From DUPQ01 sp964563155 (GTDB lineage: Bacteria > Bacillota > Clostridia > DUPQ01): 64,000 nucleotides of DNA. This document shows positions 1 through 8,232 of the stretch, piece by piece (positions within the stretch are counted from its first letter, which is position 1; every line of letters starts with the position of its first letter). The notes under the pieces were generated by a model. The model ran no database searches. It saw only the letters and a list, made by a program, of their open reading frames with translations, and had not been told where the DNA came from. The translations under genes and the position numbers were made by a program. The stretch lies in NCBI GenBank assembly GCA_964563155.1, contig CAZLVL010000008.1, forward strand, positions 48,579-112,578, in the 5' to 3' direction.

Positions 1-146
1 ATTAAAGAGAGAAATAAATAAAATCATATGATAAGAAAAACCAAAGGTAAAAATAATATATGATTTTTATCAATTGCTTTAGTCATTATCTGAATTCCAT
101 TGAATTTTTCTTACTTTTTTGCTAATATCAATTACTAGAGGTGGAT

Positions 147-1142
147 ATGAAAAAGAACTTTTTTCTGACAATAATTCTTATTCTTCTTTTGTTTTACACA
201 ATGGGAATAAATGGACAAATTGTTGAAACATATTTTGTAGAAGGAGAATTGTTTGAAGGTGGGGATATTTACTTTGTAAATGCTAAGATTGAAAAAAACA
301 ATGAAAGTGTAGGCGAATTCTACTTAACCTATTTTTCATCAGACTACTTTTCTGAACTTTCACTTACCCAATTAAATAATGATTTATCAGAATTATGGAA
401 AAGCCATATAAGTATAAATGAAACTAAAAAAAATCTAGTCTCCTATCAAAAACCCAATGAGAATACATATTTTGTTTCAACTAATCCTTCTTTTAGCTTA
501 AATGAAGCTATTGTTTTAGGAGCAGAAGAACTTTATGGCTTTACCAACATTACAATAGTGGATACCTTACATATTGATAACCTAAGCATTTTAAGTTCTA
601 ACCTTTCCAATGAAGATGGTCATGTTAACTATAACAATGATACTAACCAACTTATAGCAGAATATACTTATGAGATTACTGATTATATAGAGTTCTTATT
701 AGAAAACGGCCAAGAAAAAGAATATGTCTTTAGAACCTTTGATTTGGTAAGCTATAATCTGGTAGGCCTAGAAGTAACCTTAAACTATGTAGATAGCCCA
801 AAACCTAGCCCTGAACCTACACCCACACCTACCACAAGTCCAGAGCATTCTCCGACACCCACAAATAGCCCACAACCTTTACCGTCTGCTACTGTAAGCC
901 CTAGCCCTTCTCCTAGCCCATCTCCTAGTCCAGCACCTTCACAAGTTATTGAAGATCCAGATAAAGAAGATAAAGATGACAATAATGACAATAGTAACTT
1001 ACCTACTAATGGAAAAGAAAGTGTAGATTCTGATTATAAGGTGCCAGATAGATATGAAAACCTTTGGATTTTTATTACCTTACAAGTTGCCATAGTCTTG
1101 CTTGTAATTGCAATTATAATTTCACAAAGAAAGAAAAACTAA
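147..1142 (+). CDS. Secreted, membrane-anchored protein with a proline-rich stalk
   Basis: No known family recognised. The product (331 aa) starts with a short basic stretch and a hydrophobic segment ending near GINGQ, a likely signal peptide. A polar domain of about 190 residues follows, then a low-complexity stalk rich in P, T and S with PSPSPS and PTPTP units (about residues 215-265), an acidic spacer rich in D, E and N, and a C-terminal membrane helix (about 305-325) ending in QRKKN. This is the layout of a surface protein tethered to the membrane through its C terminus. A GTG six bases upstream is in frame, but the AGAGG site fits the ATG at 147. The end overlaps the convergent ABC-F gene by 4 bases. 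Function unknown. Confidence 0.7.
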   Translation: MKKNFFLTIILILLLFYTMGINGQIVETYFVEGELFEGGDIYFVNAKIEKNNESVGEFYLTYFSSDYFSELSLTQLNNDLSELWKSHISINETKKNLVSYQKPNENTYFVSTNPSFSLNEAIVLGAEELYGFTNITIVDTLHIDNLSILSSNLSNEDGHVNYNNDTNQLIAEYTYEITDYIEFLLENGQEKEYVFRTFDLVSYNLVGLEVTLNYVDSPKPSPEPTPTPTTSPEHSPTPTNSPQPLPSATVSPSPSPSPSPSPAPSQVIEDPDKEDKDDNNDNSNLPTNGKESVDSDYKVPDRYENLWIFITLQVAIVLLVIAIIISQRKKN

Positions 1143-3025
1143 TCAGTTGAATTCATGAATAGCCATTTTGAATAAAGATTTTCCAGCTCAAAATCCATTT
1201 GAGCTTTTTTTTCGCTTAAAGTTATTAACAGTTGATAATCACTAGTATTTTCATTTATCTCTTCTTCTAGATTTTGAAGGTCCTCTTCTAGTTTTAAGAT
1301 ATCTTCTTCTAAAATTCTTAATTTTAGGCTATTTACCCTTTTTGCCTTTTTATTTTCAATAAGTTTCCTATCTTTATCTTTATCTTTACTTCTAACTACT
1401 TCTTTTTCAAGAAGATCCTCAACTTGCTCAAATTGCTTTTTCATTAAGTAGTAATCATAGTTACCCTTGTAAATACTAAGTTTTCCAGCTTTAAGCTCAA
1501 ATATTGAGCTAGCAAACTTATTTATGAAATGTCTGTCATGAGAGATAAAGATGATGCTCCCTCCAAAAAGGCCCAAGGCTTCTTCAACCTGTTCTCTGGC
1601 AGGAATATCCAAATGATTTGTAGGCTCATCTAGAATTAGAAGATTTACCCCTTTTTGCATTTGTAAAAGTAGCCTTAATCTACTTCTTTCACCCCCAGAC
1701 AAATCCTTTAGCTTTTTATATACATCATCTTTGGTAAATAGAAATTTACCAGCTAAGTTTCTAGCTGATTGCAAGGTAAAATCAAGGTTTAAGCAAATGG
1801 TCTCTAGTATATCCAGATTTTCATTTTCAAACTTTATTTCTTGTTCTAAATATGCATAGTTTATGGACCTAGGCTTTTTAACACTACCTTCATCAGGCTC
1901 TACTAGGCCTAGTAGTATTTTAATTAAGGTAGTCTTTCCTGCCCCATTTGGTCCTATGACTCCTATTCGGTCACCACTTCGCATAGTAAAGGAAATATCT
2001 TCGAATAAGAGTTTATCTTTATATTTCTTTTTTATATTGCTGACATAAAAGACTTCCTTTGCAGTTTTTTCCTTTTCTAAAAAATGCATTCGTAAATCTT
2101 TTTCGTTGATAGGCTTATCTGTTAGGTCCATCCTTTCCATCCGCTTTTCTAGGTTAAGAGCCTTTTTAATGGAAGCTTCTGTTCCGTAGTTTCTCATTTT
2201 AAGGGCGGTTTCTCTCATTCTTTTTAGTTCTCTTTCTTGTCTTTCATAGAGCTTAAGGTCTCTTTCTTTATCCATATCCCTTTGAAGCACAAAGGCAGAG
2301 TAGTTTCCCTTATAGTCTTTTATAAGTCCTTGCTCTAAATAGAAAACTCTAGAAGCTGTATTATCTATGAAGTAACGGTCATGAGAGATGTATATAACAC
2401 TACCCCTATAGGCCTTTATGAAGTCTTCTAACCATAGACAAGCATCAGTATCTAAATGGTTGGTAGGCTCATCCAGGAGCAAGAGGTCTGGCTCTCTTAA
2501 AAGAACCTGGGCTAGCATAACCATAGTTAGCTCTCCCCCGCTTAAATGCTTAGCAGGTTGAGAAAGTATATGAGAAGAGATATTTAGACCGGTTACCACC
2601 TTTCCAAACTTTTCATTCATATTGTAGCCTTCTAAAAATTCAAACTTTTCAGAAAGCTTGCCATACTTACTTACTAAATCCAGATTATCTGGATCTTTTG
2701 CCATTTCATGAGAAAGCTTTTTCATTTCCTCTTCTATTTTTTTAATAGGAATAAAGGCTTGATAGATAAGGTCTTTTCCACTTAGATCTCCTAAGTTTTT
2801 GTTTAATTGCTTAAGGTATCCAATGTTTAGTCCTTTTTCCACATAGACCTGCCCTGAGTCAGGATTTAAAAGAGAGACTATTAGGTTAAAAATTGTTGTT
2901 TTACCTGAACCATTTCTTCCAATTAGACCAATTTTTTCTCCTTGGTGCATCTCAAAAGAAAGGTCCTTTAAAACCTCAAACCCTCCATAACTTTTATATA
3001 CATTTTCAAACCTTACAACTGCCAT
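1139..3025 (-). CDS. ABC-F family ATPase (Uup/EttA-like)
   Basis: A soluble protein of 628 aa with two ATP-binding cassettes and no membrane segments. The first Walker A is GRNGSGKT (residues 36-43), followed by LSGGE and LLLLDEPTNHLD. The second cassette has GPNGAGKT, LSGGERSRL and LLILDEPTNHLD. The linker between cassettes is charged and helical, as in the ABC-F P-site tRNA-interaction motif. The C-terminal 80 residues are K/E-rich and predicted coiled coil, as in Uup. Proteins of this class act on the ribosome as translation or antibiotic-protection factors, or in DNA processing; which role applies here cannot be told. Start chosen at the ATG preceded by AAAGAGAAAG. Confidence 0.9.
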   Translation of the reverse strand: MAVVRFENVYKSYGGFEVLKDLSFEMHQGEKIGLIGRNGSGKTTIFNLIVSLLNPDSGQVYVEKGLNIGYLKQLNKNLGDLSGKDLIYQAFIPIKKIEEEMKKLSHEMAKDPDNLDLVSKYGKLSEKFEFLEGYNMNEKFGKVVTGLNISSHILSQPAKHLSGGELTMVMLAQVLLREPDLLLLDEPTNHLDTDACLWLEDFIKAYRGSVIYISHDRYFIDNTASRVFYLEQGLIKDYKGNYSAFVLQRDMDKERDLKLYERQERELKRMRETALKMRNYGTEASIKKALNLEKRMERMDLTDKPINEKDLRMHFLEKEKTAKEVFYVSNIKKKYKDKLLFEDISFTMRSGDRIGVIGPNGAGKTTLIKILLGLVEPDEGSVKKPRSINYAYLEQEIKFENENLDILETICLNLDFTLQSARNLAGKFLFTKDDVYKKLKDLSGGERSRLRLLLQMQKGVNLLILDEPTNHLDIPAREQVEEALGLFGGSIIFISHDRHFINKFASSIFELKAGKLSIYKGNYDYYLMKKQFEQVEDLLEKEVVRSKDKDKDRKLIENKKAKRVNSLKLRILEEDILKLEEDLQNLEEEINENTSDYQLLITLSEKKAQMDFELENLYSKWLFMNSTD

Positions 3026-3042
3026 TTTATACTTTCTCTTTA

Positions 3043-3666
3043 CTAAGAGTTCTTCATCATAATTGTCTCAACTATATTTGCCACATCCTCTGCTTTATCG
3101 CAGCAGGCCTCGAAGTTTCTATAGATTGACCTCCATATTACCTTTTGTTCAGCACTAGCATCCGATTGGAAAAGGTCTCTCATCAACCTTATATACAAAC
3201 TATCTCCTTCTTCTTCCAAGTCATTTACTACAATTATGTAATCTTTAATCTTTTTACTCTTACTGAAATTTTGGAATTCAATCAAAGTATCTTTTAAGGT
3301 ATAGCATAGTTTTTTAATAATATCACAAAACTCAAGAACTCCAGGTCTTAAGTCCTCTACACTATACATATACATTTTTATTAAAATATCCTCTATATTA
3401 TCTGTCACACTATCTATTTCTTGGGCTAAATTAATTATGTCTTCCACATCAATAGGAGTTATGAACTCTTTAACCAGTTCATTTACCATTTCATGTTTTT
3501 TCATGTCTGCTTCATGCTCAATCTTGTGCATTTCTATTAAGTGTTCCTTGGTTTTATCGCTATCATAGTCACTTAAAATTTCAATTAAATATTCAGCTGC
3601 CTTACAAGAATACTCAATTAAGTCTACAAACATTTCAAAATAGTTATTTCTTTTTTTTCTAAACAT
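3043..3666 (-). CDS. DUF47 (PhoU-like) phosphate transport regulator
   Basis: An all-helical protein of 207 aa beginning MFRKKRNNYFEMF, with the pattern of DUF47/PhoU-like proteins: E/D-rich helices such as HKIEHEAD and ITPIDVEDIINLAQEIDSVTDNIED. DUF47 proteins are encoded beside PiT transporters and are thought to modulate phosphate uptake. Here the gene lies 17 bases downstream of a PiT gene on the same strand, so the two are almost certainly co-transcribed. A longer reading frame extends upstream into the PiT gene, but the ATG at 3666 has an excellent AGGAGG site and gives the normal family length. Confidence 0.9.
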   Translation of the reverse strand: MFRKKRNNYFEMFVDLIEYSCKAAEYLIEILSDYDSDKTKEHLIEMHKIEHEADMKKHEMVNELVKEFITPIDVEDIINLAQEIDSVTDNIEDILIKMYMYSVEDLRPGVLEFCDIIKKLCYTLKDTLIEFQNFSKSKKIKDYIIVVNDLEEEGDSLYIRLMRDLFQSDASAEQKVIWRSIYRNFEACCDKAEDVANIVETIMMKNS

Positions 3667-3683
3667 TTTAGTCCTCAATCCTC

Positions 3684-4736
3684 CTATACAAATATTAAGA
3701 AGAGCTTTGCCATAACATAGCCAATAAGGCCACAGGCTGGAAAGGAAATTACCCAAGTCATTACTAAATCCTTTGCTACATTCCATTTAACGCTTTTAAA
3801 TCTTTTAGCTGCCCCTACTCCCATGGTTGCTACAGTTTTTGTCTGGGTAGTACTTAAAGGCATTCCTGCAACAGAGGAAAAAAGTATACTTATGGAAGCT
3901 GCTAAATCTGCAGAAAAACCCTGATACTTGTTTAAAGTTACTATGGAATTACCAATTTTTTTCATTATCTTGTAGCCGCCTAGAGAGGTTCCCAAGGCCA
4001 TAAGTATGGCACACATTAGGATAATCCAAAAAGGTATATCAGGCTTATCATCAACAGGTATATCTCTTACTAAATAAAGGCTTAACAGAAAAATACCCAT
4101 GCTCTTTTGACCGTCTTGAGCTCCATGCATAAAGGCCATAAAGGCAGATGCTCCAATTTGAGACTTTTGAAAAAAGGTCATGCTCTTTTTTCTATTGGCC
4201 CCTTTAAAGATAAGTTCAATCACCTTTACAATTAAAAAACCCAAGACAAAACCCATAATAATTGAGATACCAAAGCCATAGAGCACCTTAACAATCTCAT
4301 TTTTATCCACTGCTCCAAAGCCTTGGCTTGAAGCTATTCCAGCTCCTGCTATACCTGCAACCAAGGTATGACTTATACTAGTAGGAATAGCCATGAGCCA
4401 GGCTAAAAAGGTCCATATTACAATGGCACAAAGGCCTGCACATAAAATTGCTAAAGAAATCTTTGAACCATCTTCAAAGTCGACCATGTGATAAAAGGTT
4501 CTAGCCACACTAGTATTTAAAAGGGCCATAACAATGACCCCTAAAAAGTTAAGAAAAGAGGCCATAATAACTGCTATCTTTGGCTTTATAGATCTGGCAA
4601 AAATAGTAGTAGCAATAGCACCTGGAGCATCAATCCAGCCATTAAATACAATAACAGCAAAAACTAAAAGACTGACAATAACCAAGAGTGGATTAGTGCT
4701 CAGGTCTGATAAATAGGTGCTAAAGTTGGCTTGCAT
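3684..4736 (-). CDS. PiT-family inorganic phosphate transporter
   Basis: An integral membrane protein of 350 aa with about 9-10 hydrophobic segments. It shows the PiT pattern of an N-terminal NGWIDAPGAIATTI stretch (the family's N-x-x-x-D-A motif), an internal AIPTSISHTLVAGIAGAGIA repeat, and a C-terminal half with SASMLSTTQTKT-like residues (MPLSTTQTKTVATMGVGAA). Family members import phosphate by H+ or Na+ symport. It is followed at once by the DUF47 gene. Lengths and motifs are normal. Confidence 0.9.
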   Translation of the reverse strand: MQANFSTYLSDLSTNPLLVIVSLLVFAVIVFNGWIDAPGAIATTIFARSIKPKIAVIMASFLNFLGVIVMALLNTSVARTFYHMVDFEDGSKISLAILCAGLCAIVIWTFLAWLMAIPTSISHTLVAGIAGAGIASSQGFGAVDKNEIVKVLYGFGISIIMGFVLGFLIVKVIELIFKGANRKKSMTFFQKSQIGASAFMAFMHGAQDGQKSMGIFLLSLYLVRDIPVDDKPDIPFWIILMCAILMALGTSLGGYKIMKKIGNSIVTLNKYQGFSADLAASISILFSSVAGMPLSTTQTKTVATMGVGAAKRFKSVKWNVAKDLVMTWVISFPACGLIGYVMAKLFLIFV

Positions 4737-4774
4737 TCTTTTTTATTTCCCTCTTATTCTAATTTCTTATAGCT

Positions 4775-6034
4775 TTAAATCTTCTTTTTTAGTAGGTATT
4801 TATCAATCTTTTTAACAAGGTCTTCAGGTATCTCTCTTGCTACTGGGAAGAGATAAGAATTAACCACTCTATCAGAAAACTTAGCAATAAAAGAAGTTGT
4901 ATACTCTAAACTTTTGGCGGATATGGGAGCTAAAACATCATTTCTTGTATGATTGGCTACAGCACCAGCAGACCCATACCTTACAAAGTTAACTGCAGGT
5001 ACCCCCTTATCTGCAAAAGGAATTCCATCTGATGAATAGATGTCGTGTCTTAAACTCATAGGATGACCAATTTCTTTGTACATATATTCAATCATATGTA
5101 GAAGCTTTTCTTCTGCTATAACAATAGCTGTATCTCTTCCCATAATGGGACCTGCTAGGTCTACATTTATACAAAGCTTAACAGAGTCTAATTCATCCTT
5201 ATGTTTTTCAACATAATCCTTACTTCCAAAAAGACCCCTTTCTTCAGAACCGGTCCAAACAAATCTTAGGGTTCTCAAAGGTGGATTTTTAGCAAAGTGT
5301 CTAGCAAGCTCTAATATAATGGCTGAGCCTGAAGCATTATCAAACATTCCTCTACTGTAGGCAACAGAGTCATAATGGGCAGTATATACAATAACTTCCT
5401 CTGGATACTTGCTACCTTTAATGTCAGCAATAATATTTTTGGAATCCCCTTCTCCTTCAACTTGCTCTAGCACTAGACGAACCTTTTTGGGTTCTGCTTT
5501 CATAAGTCTTACAGCATCTTTCATTCTTATAATAACTCCAGGGACTTGACCATTTTCTAGATGGCCTTGTCTTAGCATTCTTTCATCTAAATCAGTTTTT
5601 GCTGGATCATCAAAGAATTGTCCACTAGGAGTTATAAAGCCAGCTACTTTGGCTTTGGCTAAGCGTTCATATACTTCATATCCCAAACCAGACACTAGAA
5701 CAATCTTGCCTTCTACATCAACTATATCTATATCATCACCAGATTCTACATATTTAAATTCAGCTTCAATACCATCTTTAGCAGCATTTCCACTGTATCC
5801 ATAACCAGTAACCTCAAAGGACATGCTCTTAGACTCAGGTTCAGTTATGGAAAATTCAACCTTTTTTATCTCATAATTAGGTACCTTAAAATGCTCATAT
5901 ACAGGATTAAGCCCAATAGCTTTTATCTCTTGGCTTAAAATTTGGGCAGCTTGTTTTTCACCATCAGTGGTGGATAGCCTAATAAAGTTTAATTTTTTCA
6001 TTGTGTCATAAATTCTTTTGCCTCTAATGTCCAT
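4775..6034 (-). CDS. M28-family zinc aminopeptidase with PA-type insert
   Basis: A 419-aa protein without a signal peptide, so probably cytoplasmic. The co-catalytic zinc ligands of M28 peptidases are visible: H in YTAHYDSV, D in FDNASGSA, the catalytic EE in TGSEERGLFGS, D in CINVDLAGP, and a C-terminal H in ANHTRNDV. About 120 residues between the N-terminal helices and the first His form a protease-associated-like insert. It should remove N-terminal amino acids from peptides. The reading frame can be extended 14 codons upstream, but the ATG at 6034 follows GAGGGAAAAAAG and the extension would translate the ribosome binding site itself. Confidence 0.85.
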   Translation of the reverse strand: MDIRGKRIYDTMKKLNFIRLSTTDGEKQAAQILSQEIKAIGLNPVYEHFKVPNYEIKKVEFSITEPESKSMSFEVTGYGYSGNAAKDGIEAEFKYVESGDDIDIVDVEGKIVLVSGLGYEVYERLAKAKVAGFITPSGQFFDDPAKTDLDERMLRQGHLENGQVPGVIIRMKDAVRLMKAEPKKVRLVLEQVEGEGDSKNIIADIKGSKYPEEVIVYTAHYDSVAYSRGMFDNASGSAIILELARHFAKNPPLRTLRFVWTGSEERGLFGSKDYVEKHKDELDSVKLCINVDLAGPIMGRDTAIVIAEEKLLHMIEYMYKEIGHPMSLRHDIYSSDGIPFADKGVPAVNFVRYGSAGAVANHTRNDVLAPISAKSLEYTTSFIAKFSDRVVNSYLFPVAREIPEDLVKKIDKYLLKKKI

Positions 6035-6175
6035 CTTTTTTCCCTCTTCTTCTTTTTTGGTCAATAATATTGACATTCAATCTTTTTCTTTAAAATTTCA
6101 TAAACAAAAATGGGAGTTAATCATCTTCCATTTTGGTCTTTTATCCTATTATACATCAAAAAGAGACTAAAAAAT

Positions 6176-6239
6176 GAGATAGGGCATTTGTTTTTTAATC
6201 CCAGCCTTTAAAAAAGACCATATCAAAAAGCCCTATCTC
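6176..6239 (-). terminator. Terminator-like hairpin after the UroD-like gene
   Basis: Perfect 10-bp inverted repeat GAGATAGGGC (6176-6185) and GCCCTATCTC (6230-6239) starting 6 bases after the stop of the minus-strand gene at 6246. On the minus strand the second arm is followed by ATTTTTTAG. The 44-base loop is longer than usual and may fold internally. Confidence 0.6.
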
Positions 6240-6245
6240 TTTTAC

Positions 6246-7253
6246 TTACTTATTTTTATAAAACTCATCTACTGCTTCAAAGAAAGCATCGATATTTTCC
6301 CAGGGAGCCATTGGCGGAATATCACAACCAGAAGAAATAACAAAGTTATTGTATTTAGAACATTTTTCTAAAATACTGGTTGTTTCTGCCTTAATAGATT
6401 CCACTGTACCATTTCTAAGTTGTTTTGCTGGGTCAACATTACCAAACACAACTATATCTGATGGAATTTTTTCCAACATATCTTCCATACGAATAGAGTT
6501 ACCAAAATGGAAAGCTGCTGCTTTTGTATCCAAGATACCATCAATCATTTGAATAACACTATTTCCACAGTTGTGGTAGATAACAATAAAGTCATCACTT
6601 TGAACTTCTGCAATAATTCTCTTAACATAATCAGAAGAGAATTCTCCTCCTAAAGATGGAGATAAAAGTCCTGCTAAGGGTTCTGCCATTACAATGCCAT
6701 CAGCTCCAGTTTCTTTGTATGCTTTAATGTATTCAATTAAAAAAGCAGTAACCTTTTCTAATACCATGTGTACCATTTCAGGTTCATCATAGCAAAGCAC
6801 CATAGCCTCTGTAACGTCTAGTAATCTTCCTGTAAGAGAAAAAGGTCCAATTACCCCTGCAAAAACAGGTCTATCTGTAATCTTCTTTTTCGCTTGTCTA
6901 ATAGCCTCAATGTATAGGCCAGTACGCTTGCAACCTACTTTTGGAACCTCCAAAGCTTCAGCGTCTTCCATGGTAGTTATAATGCTACCTGTAACTGTAG
7001 GAACTTCATCGTCGGATTTTATTATCTCTGAGCCAAAGCATTCAGCTTCTACAGATAAGTCCATCAAACTAACTGCAGCTGCAGAATCAACTCTATCTGC
7101 CACTGCCTTCATTCCTTGTGCTTGATATTCACTGTCTGAAATCAATTGTTTAACACTTATATTCAATAACTGCACAGATGGAAAAGAAAGAACTGGCATT
7201 GCCTTTTTCACCTTTGCATCTCTCATATCTGCTAACCAATCAAACATATTCAT
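6246..7253 (-). CDS. Uroporphyrinogen decarboxylase-like methyltransferase (MtaA/CmuA family)
   Basis: 335 aa with the TIM-barrel pattern of the UroD/MtaA superfamily. Zinc-binding residues of the methyltransferase branch are present: H and C in IVIYHNCGN and a distal C in ISSGCDIPP. Conserved GVIGPFSL and the acidic MAEPLAG strand are also seen. Members with the H-x-C...C set move methyl groups between corrinoid proteins and thiols rather than decarboxylate uroporphyrinogen. No corrinoid protein or MtaB-like partner is encoded nearby, so substrate and partner are unknown. The start follows AGGAGGTAGACAAA. A clear terminator-like hairpin follows the gene. Confidence 0.8.
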   Translation of the reverse strand: MNMFDWLADMRDAKVKKAMPVLSFPSVQLLNISVKQLISDSEYQAQGMKAVADRVDSAAAVSLMDLSVEAECFGSEIIKSDDEVPTVTGSIITTMEDAEALEVPKVGCKRTGLYIEAIRQAKKKITDRPVFAGVIGPFSLTGRLLDVTEAMVLCYDEPEMVHMVLEKVTAFLIEYIKAYKETGADGIVMAEPLAGLLSPSLGGEFSSDYVKRIIAEVQSDDFIVIYHNCGNSVIQMIDGILDTKAAAFHFGNSIRMEDMLEKIPSDIVVFGNVDPAKQLRNGTVESIKAETTSILEKCSKYNNFVISSGCDIPPMAPWENIDAFFEAVDEFYKNK

Positions 7254-7363
7254 TTTGTCTACCTCCTGACTAGGTAAAATATTTCATTACCATACTACCA
7301 TATTAAAATGCTTAGTCTAGATAATAATAGAAAAAAAACAAGAAAGTTACAAAGTTATTAAAC

Positions 7364-8047
7364 TCAAGCCACTTGTATATCTTGGTCTTGCTCCTTATAT
7401 AATTTTTGCCACTTGACCAGACCTACAATATTTATAATCAAAAATGGAATGTTCTGAACAATCATGGTTATCTGGGACTTGTCCACCTGTAAGGTGGAAA
7501 TCCAAATAATTGCTAAAATAATTGTATAGCTAGACCAAAGGTACCACTGCTCCTTAATTCTTAGGGCATATAGATAACCTGCCCCTATAGTTGCAAAGGT
7601 ACCAAGTGCATTTAAGTAAGGTAAAGAAGATCCTATAAAATTTAAAAAGTAACCATATGCTAAGGTGCCAACAATACCAATAATGCTAAGAGCAAGCACC
7701 TGTTTAAGGTTTATCTTATATACTCTAGCAATAACCTCTTCTTTCCCCTTTTTTATAACCCACTTATAGGTGGAAAATATATAAACCGGAAAGAGATAAA
7801 GACCTGCTAAAATAGCTTCACCAAAAAATTTGTTCCTAAAAGAAATATAGGCATAAAGGGCAATCTGAATAGAATAAAATATATTACAATACTTATTTCC
7901 CTTCATATTTAAAACGCCTGCTGTTATACCTGTAGCAGAAACTAAAAAGACTAGAAAGGGTACCTGAAAAACAAGAGCAAACACCAGAATAAGAGTTATA
8001 GAAAGCCCATAAAAAACATAATCTACTTTTGTAATATTTTTCAGCAT
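7364..8047 (-). CDS. pnuC: PnuC-family nicotinamide riboside (vitamin) transporter
   Basis: 227 aa with about seven hydrophobic segments. The family pattern is seen in NALGTFATIGAGYLYALRIKEQW, YLWSSYTIILAIIW, and an aromatic/N-rich motif near YCNIFYSIQIALYAYISF. PnuC proteins take up nicotinamide riboside by facilitated diffusion; related Pnu proteins carry other vitamins, so the substrate is assigned by family only. It has its own ribosome site (GAAGGTGG) and no close upstream neighbour; a 10-bp hairpin lies about 75 bases upstream. Confidence 0.8.
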   Translation of the reverse strand: MLKNITKVDYVFYGLSITLILVFALVFQVPFLVFLVSATGITAGVLNMKGNKYCNIFYSIQIALYAYISFRNKFFGEAILAGLYLFPVYIFSTYKWVIKKGKEEVIARVYKINLKQVLALSIIGIVGTLAYGYFLNFIGSSLPYLNALGTFATIGAGYLYALRIKEQWYLWSSYTIILAIIWISTLQVDKSQITMIVQNIPFLIINIVGLVKWQKLYKEQDQDIQVA

Positions 8048-8120
8048 AAGCCACCTTCAAGAATATTTTAAATATAAAACCTTTCAAATAATATCATACT
8101 ATAGTTTGCTTGTATATTAA

Positions 8121-8144
8121 TAGAAGATAGTCTCCTATCTTCTA
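8121..8144. terminator. 10-bp hairpin between pnuC and the phosphatase-family gene
   Basis: Perfect inverted repeat TAGAAGATAG and CTATCTTCTA with a TCTC loop. It lies 88 bases after the stop of the phosphatase-family gene and 73 bases before pnuC, both on the minus strand. No run of T follows on the minus strand, so it may be a weak terminator or a regulatory hairpin in the pnuC leader. Confidence 0.35.
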
Positions 8145-8232
8145 ATTATCTTTTATCTTATATGCTTTCTTTCTATCTATTTACTATTCTTACACCAAAC
8201 TATTCACTCTAGATTTTATCAGTGGTTAATGT

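Noticed and set aside
785..991. Minus-strand reading frame rich in G, L and S
   Set aside because: It is the antisense image of the proline/serine stalk of the plus-strand surface protein; low complexity and no ribosome site.
3667..3786. N-terminal extension of the DUF47 protein
   Set aside because: The 40 extra codons run inside the PiT gene in another frame; AGGAGG directly precedes the ATG at 3666.
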